Shown here in pieces: positions 34,301 to 46,300 of a DNA stretch of 64,000 bases. Position 1 is the first letter of the stretch. Every line of letters starts with the position of its first letter. The notes under the pieces are model-generated. The model had not been told where the DNA came from, ran no database searches, and saw only the letters and a list, made by a program, of their open reading frames with translations. Origin of the DNA: Mytilus galloprovincialis (taxonomy: Eukaryota > Mollusca > Bivalvia > Mytilida > Mytilidae); contig NC_134843.1 in assembly GCF_965363235.1 (NCBI RefSeq), positions 93,777,795-93,841,794 on the forward strand. Reading direction: 5' to 3'. The translations under genes were made by a program, and so were the position numbers.

Positions 34301-37300
34301 GATGACCTGACAATACCGGTTTCGCTGAATAGGAGTGACCGTTATAGCTACTTTAACTGCACTGCATGCAATACTTATGAACGTAAGGTTTCGGGGGATT
34401 CCGAGGATGTTGTCAAGCATATCCAAAGTTTTAGCCGTGTATTTGTCGTTTATTATTTGCCGATTTACTATCAATGTGCCGGAGGTCATATCGGACTATA
34501 GTCAAACTTTTTACTGTAAACTATGAAAAAAACTATGTTCATGTTCATGTTTATAAAAATATTGTTTGATCAATGACATTTTGAAATAGAAAGACGACAT
34601 GAAAGAAGATCGGAAAGTGCTAAAGGAATTTGAAGTATTCCAATATGACTTATCATTCAAAAAAATGAAAAAAAAAATAAAAATGTCAGCTTAAAAAATT
34701 AAAAAATGAAATAAGAATGCGAAGTCAAATGTTATAGGACAACCATGTGAAATGAAAGATGGAGGGGCGGCTCTTTACACTACAAACCATTAACAGTCTG
34801 AAATGGCCTATATCTGTACTCGACTGTACTGATTTTTACTCGACCAGTCTGAATTCGTCTGAGATTTACTTGATAATACTCGACTGTAGTCTGAACAATA
34901 CTAAACAGTCTGAATGTGTACTTGACCAGTACTTAACCGTTTTATACAAGTCTGAACTGTACTCGACCTAGTCTGAACCGTACTCGACCTAGTCTGAACC
35001 GTACTCGACCTAGTCTGAACCATACTCGACCTAGTCTTAACCAAACTAGACCTATTCTTTGTATCTATTAACTGAATTTTATCAATTTAGGAATTTTTTT
35101 TAACAACTTAAAATTAAAAATGTATTCAATACAGTTTCTGAAATTAAAATTTCACAATAATCAATCATAATATAACTTCAACTCAATATTAATCAACACT
35201 TAAATAATAATATATATCAACTTTTAAAATATAAATAAAACAAGCTGATCAAATAATTTAAAAAAAATAATTGTGACTAATATTTTCAATATTATTCAAA
35301 TTTTATGAATATTTAGGAAGTATTTTATGGTAATTAACTGGACTATTTTCACCATTAACTTACACCTAGCATATATTTATGTTGTCAGTTGACTTTAGTT
35401 TATAATGCAGTGAATGTTTTTTTTTATTAAGATATATATAAAATAGTATATAAAACAACTTAATAAATTTTTAAAAAATGAGAGCTTAATTGTTTTGTTT
35501 TATTAAACCAAGAATTTAATATAATCATCATAATAGAATTTCCCTAGCAATCCTTGATAACCTTTTTAAAAAAAGGAAATGTATTCCAAAGTAACAGTAA
35601 AACTTTTTTTAAATTAATTTAAGTATTTCTTTGTCAAATTAACATGGCATACATAAAGCACTTTAATATGTTCTAATTAACTCAGTACATGTGTGTTTTA
35701 CAGGTAAAAAGAAAGCCCTATTTCCTTAAATTCGTGTATTACTTATCTAGCACATACATGTATATTCGAAAGGCCTTGTTATTTAATTTAAACAGGATGT
35801 TGCAATTTTGAATCAATGTTATTTAGAATTTAATACCTCTGACCAGGTGTGATCTTATTTATGAGTTTGCCCCAAGCAGAGGTTACACTTTATATTTCAT
35901 CACTAATCAGAAAAATAATTTTATTTATTTATTTAATTTTATCCCTTTCTGATATAAGTTATATATGATATATTTTTTTATCCTAAAATTATAATAAGAG
36001 ATATATTTCTTTTATATGGTTAAAATCTTTTATAAATTTTGCTGGCTGTTGTTATATATGTCAGTTAAATTTTTTTTATTTAAACAGTTAAAAAATAGAG
36101 GGTTTTTGGTCTAGTATGGTTCAGACTGGTCAAGTATTGTTCAGACCTTTGGTTAAGTATGATTTAGACTGGAAAAATAGGTCGAGTACATGTCAAGAAT
36201 GGGTTAAGACTGTTTCAGACTGGTCGAGTAATAGTTCAGACTATTTTCAACGGCAAAGATAAGGGTCAAGTACAATTTAGTACAGTCAAGTATGGTTCAG
36301 ACTGGGGTCGAGTAATGTCAAGTAAAAGTCAGACCAATTCAGACTGGTCGAGTAAAAATCAGTACAGTCGAGTACAGATATAGGCCATTTCAGACTTTAA
36401 CGGTTTGTAGTGTTAGCATTGCAAGAAACGAGTGCTATATGTGGTATCATAGCTTCATTTGACATGTGTACTTCGAAACTTTTTTACAACACAATATTGT
36501 ATTTCTGACTAGAAGTCTTATTCTGAATGCAAATATTTGACCAAAACTGAAGTTGTTTAAAAGTTTACGGCACGTTTCGATTATTTATAAAGCAACAGTT
36601 TCAGTCGAAACGAAAATTCGATGGAAACTAAACTAAGTATTATCTTTAAGACACACATTTGTTCAATTTGATTGAAATTAGATGGAATACATTATTTCAT
36701 CAACATTTTCCATACCAACAATCTTAGCACAGACTAATATTTTGATTTCATGAACAAATGGACAAATGTTGCAAAATTTCTTTCCGGATATTATATAGTC
36801 TATTGAATGAACAAGTCTCTATACGATTTTTTCTTCTTGAAAGCTATGGTAATCATGGTGACCATAAAAAAATAACAATAAAGACACGTGCAATACTGGT
36901 GAAAATTGATAAACATTTTATATTATATTTTATGTCGATACAATAATGTTTGGTTATAGGTTCTTTCATTACACTGTCATAATTACAAGTTATTAAATTC
37001 ATATACCAAAATAACAATTGACATTTATCAAATCGCATGATACACTATATATAACCCGAATAATCCTGTTGTAATTTCCGCTCACTATTGATCGTTTCTA
37101 AAGTATATTGTCCGCAGAATTGTTCCAATTAGATACAAAACAATATACTTTGCTGTTTTTTTCGCAAGCAAGAAACGAGAGCAATTTGTAGGGGATCTCG
37201 GCATTGGGGGTTCTGATCCCGGATCCCGCTTACTGTTTTGTAATGCGGAGTTCACACGTAATTTGAATTCGATTCGCATTAAATAATTCGAATTAGTTTA

Positions 37301-40300
37301 ATTCGCATTCGAAACGTTTACGTCCTAACGTCAATTCTTATTCGAAAATACAATGCGCGTCAAATTCGCTTTACTGTCCAAACGACGTTAACTTTTAGTT
37401 AACTTTTAGTTCGTATTCACAAAAGAGTGATTGGACGCGATTAGCGAATTAGATTCCCGTATCCCGCTTACAATAGTACTATGTAAGTAAGCAATTCTCA
37501 TTTTTTTGTAATTTCCGTGTCCCGCTAGACTTCATTTCCCGTTTTCACGGCACAATTTTCACGGGCCAAGCTTACAAAAATCGGCAATCCCACGTCACGC
37601 TTAGACCCCAATGAGACCCATTTGGTAGACAAAAACTTATCCCGAGTTATTTGTACTTCTCAAGCTTTTTTTTATTATTGATCCCTCGTTTTCCTACCTT
37701 GTGAAAGGGAAATTGACCGTATCTTTTATTTATATATAAATTGAATAAAATACGAAGTATCATCCCGTTAAATCACAAACGACAAAAGGTTCAAAATAGG
37801 GACATTAAAATTCGATGCCTTGTGTAGAGATAGTCCCACGCTATGTGAACATTAAATAATCATTAAAACAGATCGTTGAGGGGTTAGTTGATGGCCTGTT
37901 GCAGATAAAATAGCTGTCCCTATTCTGAACGCCAGTTGCATTGTTTTCCAATTGCATGGCAGTCCAAATTTTCACGACTTTCGTTCCTGTCGTTCCACTT
38001 TTCAGCACCTAAATATGGTAGTATTTGTTAACAGTTTCTCGTCGTGATTATGCTTGAAATTATTGCCACTGAACGTTAAGCAAGCAGCAGTCATTCAAAT
38101 ACTCATTAAGGACAACACAATATTACAGTTTAGATGAGAGAAAAATGTAGTTAGACAAATGCATGGAGAATCTTAAGTATTGTTGCATTTAAGGAACGAG
38201 TCTTTAAATGAGAAGGTAAACTGATAATATAATTGGATTTTATAAGGAGGGAGTAATACACCTTTCATATATTGGTCACAGATCAAATTAATTGATAGAT
38301 ATCAATTATTGTTATAGATACATCAGTTAGACAAGAACAAGCTGTTCGATCAGGTAAGCTCTTTTTTCAAAGAATTATAATATCTTTTCCACATGACAAA
38401 ATTGAACTTCTGACCACAACAGAAAATAATAAAAAAAATACTAGTGCTTACTGGAGACAATTCATATTGTATCATGCAGAATGATGAAGTAGCCATACTG
38501 CAGAAACAAATTGACATTCCTGTAATTAAACCACCGTAATTTGTACATGAAAATCAAATGTCGATATTTAACTAACCATACGAGTTGTCAGGAATTTGGT
38601 ACATCGTATATCTATATAAAATTACCAATTTCTGTGTATTTGAAAAAAGTGGTAAGATTTTTACTTTTCAACTTAAAATTGATTACTATACACCAAAAGG
38701 TTATTTTTTTTTTTTGAATCATTGTTATTAGAACATGCTAAAGTTCTCAAATGCATGAACGAAAACTTTTATTTCTACTTCTTCATACGATTAGGAAATG
38801 GGGTATAAATTCGCGATTAGAAATTTCACAACTATCCATCACAACCAAAGGGCACAGATGTAAATACTTACGTGTTACTGCAAGGCCTTCAACAATGAGC
38901 AAAAACGTGTAAGCTACGAACGACGTTTGTAACTACAACAATAAACGAAGAAAGCAGCTGATTACATACTCGTGTATGGTTTGTGGCGAATACGTAATGT
39001 AATAGTTAATCATGAAATTTTGTTTGTGTCTTGTTTTAACCCAACACGAATAGTGAAAAAAAGAAGTGGATATGAAAAGAGTAATTTTAACCTTTATTTC
39101 TGTGTGATTGAAATGCTTTTGAAAATGTTATGAATATGTTCACGTTGAGATCTATACTAATACAAAACAGAAAAGTTTTAAAAGATTAACACCACACAAA
39201 AACCAAAAACTTCATTATGTTAGGAACAATGAGGGTTTAGGTTTCACTTGTCGCAATTTAATGTATAATATAATTCATTGCTTACTTGCTTAATCCTGTT
39301 GCCCCTTGGTGGAGCATAGGCCACTAACGATATTTCTCCACCTTGTTCTGTTCTTTGCTAGCCTCTCCAGATCGTGCCACTTGTACCCTTCTTTCTCCAT
39401 CTTGGCTGCAACATTTCTTCTCCAGGTGTATCTTGGTCTGCCCCTGCTACGCTTTCCTTGTGGGTTCCACTGTAAGGCTTGCCTTGTAATGTTAGTTTTT
39501 GGCTTCCTCAGTGTGTGTCCTATCCATCGCCATTTTCTCTTTTTTAACTCTTCATCAACTGGGGATTGGTTGGTCTTTTCCCAAAGATCTTTGTTTGATA
39601 TCTTCTCAGGCCATCTGATGTTAAGGATGCGCCTGAGGCAGTTGTTAATGAAGACTTGAAGTTTATGAAGCAGGTTTTTTGTTGTTTTCCAAGTCTCAGC
39701 TCCATATAAGAGAATGGTTTTTACGTTTGAATTGAACAAGCGTATTTTGGTCTTAAGTGTGATATTTCGTGCTTTCCAGATTGACCCCATCATGTTAAAT
39801 GCAGTTCTGGCTTTGCCAATTCTGATCTTTACATCTTTATCTGAGCCGCCAAGATTATCCACTACGCTTCCAAGGTATGTAAAGGATTCCACTTCTTCTA
39901 ATGCTTGGGTGTTAACCATCAGACTGGCTTGGGACTTTGTGTTTGACTTTAACACTTTGGTCTTGTTTTGATTGATGGAAAGGCCCGTTTCTGCTGCTCT
40001 CTTTTCAACCTGCTCTAGTTTGTCCTGCATTTGTTGGTGGTTGTGGGATAGCAATGCAATGTCATCGGCAAAGTCTAGGTCATCCAGCTGAGTGAACATG
40101 GTCCATTGGATGCAATTTCGTCTGCCATCTGTGGCTTGCTTCATGATCCAATCAACTGCCAGGAGGAATAGCATAGGTGAAAGGAGACAGCCTTGTCTTA
40201 CCCCAGTTGTTATATCAAAGGCCTCTGTTAATTGACCTTCATGTATAACCTTACTCTGCATTCCTGTATAGGTGTTTCTGATGATGGTAATAAATTTTTC

Positions 40301-43300
40301 AGGAATGCCATAGTGTCTCATCAACTGCCACAACACATCTCTATCTAAGCTGTCAAAGGCTTTGGCAAAGTCGACAAAAACAGAGTAGAGTGATGAATTG
40401 AACTCTTGTGATTGTTCGAGGATGATACGTAAGGTTGCTATTTGGTCTGCACATGATCGGTTTTGTCTAAATCCAGCTTGGTTGTCACGAAGCTTTTCAT
40501 CTATTGCATTTTTGAGTCGGTCTAACATAACTCTATTTAAAACTTTCCCTGGAACTGATAGTAGCATTATTCCTCTATAGTTGTCACAAATGCTTAAATT
40601 GCCCTTCTTTGGAAGCTTTACCATGTGTCCTTCTTTCCATTCTAGCGGGACCTCTTCTTCTTCCCAGATCTTTCCAAATAGCTCATATAGCATTTGAGTT
40701 GATGTTTCAATGTCTGCTTTCAGTGCTTCTGCAGGTATGTTGTCAGGACCTGGAGCTTTGTTGTTCTTTAGCATTTTTATGGCTTTCTTTATTTCTCCTG
40801 TTGATGGTCTTTTACAGTCTACTGCCAAAAGCTCTTCCGAGGGTAGGATGTCAGCTTTTCTTACAGGTGGGTCCTGGTTTAGCACATCCTTGAAATGCTT
40901 AACCCATCTTTTCATTTGCTCTTCATGTGTGTTGAGTGTTTTCCCTTCTTTGCTTTTGACTGGTCTACTTCCTTTCTGGTATTTCCCTGTTAGCAGTTTA
41001 ATGTTGTCATACAGAGCTTTGATGTTGTTTGCTCTGGCTGCTTCTTCTGCTTCTGCTGTCAGTTTGTCTACAAATGCCCTCTTATCTCTCCTTGCACTGT
41101 TCCTGACATCCTTGTTAGCTATAGTATACTCTCTTGAGGCTGAATGCTTTGCTGATCTTGTTTTGCTGTTGTTCATGATATTTTTTATATTTATCCTTTT
41201 TTCTACTTTTACAAGTGTTTCTGGCGTTATCCATTCCTGATGTTTCCTATTTTTTAAACCAACTGATGTTTCGCAAGCTGTCGTGAAAGCATTTTTAATC
41301 TCTTGCCAGTGCTCTTCTATTGAAATTATTTCCTCTGCTGCATTCTGAAATATTGAGAAGCGATTTTTTAGCTCTATCTGGAATTCTGATTTCTTTGTTT
41401 TGTTTTCCAACATTGATACGTTAAATCGTTTTCCTGTTGATTCAATATTTTGATGTTTCTTCAGCTTCAATTTGACATTAGCTACAATAAGGTGGTGGTC
41501 AGTGGCAGCGTCAGCTCCTCTTTTAACTCGGACATCTTGTAAACTTCTCCTAAACTTCTTGGAGATGCAGACATGATCTATTTGGTTTTCAGTGTTCATG
41601 TCTGGAGATACCCATGTTATGTTGCTAGATGACATTTTTTGTGTGGGAAAACTGTTCCACCGATGACCAGATTGTGATTTGGCAAAGGGCTCTCCATTCT
41701 CATTCATTTCTCCTAGCCCATGTCTTCCCATCACTTGTTCATAACCGGTGTTGTCGCTTCCTACCTTAGCATTTAGGTCTCCCATTAAGATTGTGATGTC
41801 TTTGGAGCTACATTTTCTGGTGGTTTCTTCCAGCAATTGATAGAATTCTTTCTTGATATTGTCCTCTGCACCATTTGTAGGGGCATAGCATTGGATGATG
41901 TTTAATGATATCCTTTTATTTGTGGTCTTGAATTTTGCCATGATGATTCTTGCACTTATTGGCTCCCATCCAATTAATGTTTTCTGAGCTTCTTTTGACA
42001 GCATAATGGCAACTCCTTCAGAATGTTGAGCGTTCTCCTCCATATGTCCAGAGTATATAATCATTTCTCCTGATGTTAGTTTTGATTGTCCTGCATCATT
42101 CCATCTTGCTTCCGCTATTCCTAGTATGCCTATTTCATATGCCTTCATTTCATTGGCGATGGTTTGCGCTTTTCCTGGAATGTACATAGATCTCACATTC
42201 CATGTTCCTATCTTTGTTGCGGATTTAGAGTTCAGAAGTCTCAGTTGTGTAGCTTCCTTTCGGTTTTGGCCATCCAACGTCATTCTCCTTCTATGTAAAG
42301 GTCTTCTTTCTCTTTCATCCAAGGTTTGTAAATTTTCGTTTCGTGTTTCTGTAATCCGATTTAACCTCTAAGCGGGGGATTAGCCTACCTAAAGGTTCCA
42401 GGTGGTTTTGTAAAGGCATCTGGAATGTAGCCTTCCCCATACGGGTCACTGGCCGGTGGGGCATTTTTTGCCCTCATACGCCCTTTGCCGTTGTCGCTTG
42501 GCAGCAATCTTCCGCCGGGGCAGTGATCTCCCAACTATTTGTCCAATAGCTGGAGTGGTTGTCTTGAAAGGACTAACGGTTACCACCAACCGGGATTTGA
42601 AATCAGAGTTTTCCTACTCCTAGACAGGCTGCCTTCCTAGGCTCACGAGACCCATCTTCCCGTCGCCCTTGTAGTTATGCCTGAGGCCTTTCGGTGCTCA
42701 GTATCCATCTGTTCCCACGGGGAGGTACTACATAGGACTTGATGTGGAGAGGCTATGTACTGGCAGGGTGAGACTGACAAACTGCTCACCTTTTCACATT
42801 TCTGTTAGCCAGCGGCGCTGAAAGCGAGAGGTGACAAGCACACAGACACAAAACACAGCACACTAGACGCATCACACAACATATAATTCATTATTTATCA
42901 GTAATTTGAAATGTTTTCTGGACAGTAATAACTGGTGGACCGTTGGACGATGATGAATACGAGTTAGCCGAGATCCGATTCCACTGGGGACGATGTAACA
43001 GAAGGGGATCCGAACATACAGTTAATGGAAAGGCTTTTCCTATGGAGGTCCGTATAATAATAGATTGCTTACATATTATAAATGTTCTCTGGGTGGTAAA
43101 GGGTTGTTTGCGTGCAACGTGTTTTGCCATTTTTATTTCATGTGCAGCCGTGAAAATAGTTCGTTATTCACCGTGTTTCGTGAAATCGGTAAAAAGATCA
43201 ACGTGCAGGAAATTTTAATTGTTCGTTCATCGTGAAATGGCAATTTTATTTCGCGTTCTTCAGTGCAGATACCTCCTTTTATGCCCATCTTTTCTAAAAA

Positions 43301-46300
43301 AAAAAAATACGACCGTAACTACAGTCCTTCCTCAAAATTTCTCTAATCTCATACAGTTAATGGAAAGGCTTTTCCTATGGAGGTCCGTATAATTACTTAC
43401 TGAATACAGATTATCAAGTGTTCTGTGAAAAGTATCATAATTATGCCTGTAATTGCAATCATTTGTAACATATTTTATTACGTAGTATATATCTTATTTC
43501 AATTAAGTACGTCATTTCTTGGAGCTATATAAACTATATTTTCCTGATATTTAAGAATTTAACGACCCTTTCTTCTTTTGAACAGGTGCAGTTTATACAC
43601 TGGAATTCAACACTATATCAAAATTTAGAGGAAGCTACCGGGAAAGAGAATGGAATTGCAGCGATCTGTTTGTTTGTGCAGGTTAGATCATGTTTAGATA
43701 GCATTTTTCTAATTATTTTGTCCTTATACAACAATGAACATTAGGATAATTATATCTTTAGTCTTTCTTGTATAGAATAACGTTATTTTCAATCTAGAAG
43801 TAGCAAGACTATCGTCATCTTAAAATATCATGTTTTCATTTCCTACAAGGTTTTATACTCGATTCATCTGGAAGAAAAACATGTTAACTTTACTTCTGAT
43901 CAACATTTCTATTTCCGATTAGATTTTAATGTTAATTGCGAAATAATTTGAGCGGAAAACATTTGATTTTTCTTTACGACAAGGAATTCAATTGCTTTTA
44001 AAATTACTAAAATAATAATTTCATGGCCTCTTTTTTCACTAGCATGTATTTACCTTTTTTTATTAATGATATTTTGTTTATTTTATGGGTTGTCCTAATG
44101 CAAAAATAGATAACAGTCATGCTTAAATATGCAAACAATGTTTTCTGTACAGATAGCATTTTAGAAATTGTAAAAATTTGGGTAGACATGTGTATGCATG
44201 TCAGCTTCTTATACTTATTAATTTGGCTAGTTACTCCCATTGAACTCTTTCAGATTGGACGGGAGAACCCAGCATTTAAAGCTCTAATTGCTGACTCCTT
44301 AGATGATATATTATACAAGGTAATACTTCTATCATGTTTAGATTAAACATTTGCATTGATGGTAAAAGTGGATCCCATTTCATCTAATGGCAGTGTATTC
44401 AAAAATGTATTTTCCCGAAAAATATCTTCAGTACTATCATTTATCCATTGTTGGGACTCGGTTCAATGATTTTCGATTAAAACTTATTCAACTGCAAGGT
44501 TAATTTAATTGTTTCCCTGCAGGCTTTTATTCATATGTTGAATTATAAATGAATATGAAATAAGGAGGTTTGGTATGATTTCCAAATGAAGCAGGTTTAT
44601 GCAATTTCAGTAGTGTAATTCGCTCTCAGACGATAAACATTTATATGTGTTCATCTTTTTACAAAACCTTGATTGCTGTTCATCTTGTTTTTGGAATATG
44701 GTTATTTTTGCTTCCTACCCTATCAGATATTTATCCAATTATAGGTATGATTTTAAAGAACTATGATAAAGTATGCTATTACACGAAATATATAAATTTA
44801 ATTCACATTTTCAGGGTAGACAAAAGACAACGTATGCGCCTTTCAATCCAGCCTCCTTATTACCAGGTAGATATTTCATATATATGTTATATATATCAGG
44901 CAAAATGTGTTGGTATATTCTCTTTTTTTTTTAATGTTTGATGTTTAAGAAATTCAGACTTATAGCTAGAGAATTACAGGATGACATTATAATTGGCTTT
45001 TTTCAACATTACCCTCGGGGTCTTGCAGTTAACAATCAGTGGTATTACTTAAGAACACCCTTATAATATTGCAGTCTACCAGTAGTGACATTGCTCCATG
45101 AATACTATTTGGGCCTGCAGACCACAAGCAGTGGTAGTGCTCTAGAAAAAACAATATGGTATTTCAGTGGTTTTTCTCTAAGGTATCCTTGTGACTTTGC
45201 AGTCCACACGCAGTGCCATTATTCCAGAATCATATTCATGTTGCAATCCACCAGTAGTGACTCCTTTCGGGTCTTGAGTCATCCACCAGTTAAATTTTTA
45301 ATTTCAAAAAATTTCAATCACAAACACGTATTGCGAGATTTCAATACTGACGAATTCAATTCTAAACCTCTGCATTGTACCTGTTGTGGTTCATTATTCA
45401 TATGCAATCCGACTGGCTACGTTATCACTTCTCTGCGAAATGTGTTATCCGTTAAAACTGAATGGGTCTATTTATACAAATGCTACATCAATCGGGACCA
45501 AAATCTTGAATCTATCCTATTTCCATAATAAATATGTTGTTGTCCCCGCAGATTAATCAACATTCTTTTTTTTTGTATATAAACACATACACATATTAAG
45601 AGGACTGCTTTATAAATGGGGTAGGTATTGTCAAACATGACTTGCAAACTCACCATTTATACTTCTGTGACACTTACCAAGAAGGAAATCCTGGGTAGTC
45701 GTAGGTCTTTTCTATGTTCCTTTAGAATTTCAACCAAAGATGAAAAACTGGATGTTCTTTCACTGTGTTGTATCCCTAAATTACATATGTATCCTTACAA
45801 ACAAGGTTATGTTGCTGGTTCTTCCAAAGGCTCCAAAAAATCTTTCTTAATTATCAGCATCAATTTGATCAGCAATCATAGCCAGGTTGTAAAGTTATTG
45901 TGAAACATTCTATTCTAGAGGTAGCGGGCATCAGATGTGGATACTGGAACTATCGGAAGATCTTTTAGGATAATCTAAGACTCTGTCATCTTGCAAAAGT
46001 ATAAAAATACGTGACTTTTCTACACTTTACACAAATATTCCACGTTCCAAGCTAAAAGACAAATTGGAATATTTGTTCTTGCTTTGTTAAATAAAAAATA
46101 ATGGTCAATCTTCCCTCTTCTTGCCGACTTGTTCGTTAATTCATGAGACTAATTTCATATAGGAGCTTCTTCAGAAGAAAGAAGGGAACTATTAAATTCA
46201 TTTTCCGCTATACAGATGCTTTCATCTCACTAAACAATCCAAAGCTTGGTGACACTGTTGAACGCATCTATCCCATCTAACTCGAGAAAAGTTTACATCG

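Noticed and set aside
34265-34526. Overlapping open frames of 74 and 63 codons on both strands in intron 3
   Set aside because: No splice-site pair with matching phase, no recognised domain, and they are antisense to each other.
39306-41240. Plus-strand frames of up to 176 codons
   Set aside because: They are the complementary strand of the LINE ORF; hydrophobic runs come from antisense of Lys/Glu-rich codons.
45085-45528. 147-codon plus-strand frame as a host exon
   Set aside because: Its first half is the 47-bp satellite and its second half is retroelement fossil sequence.
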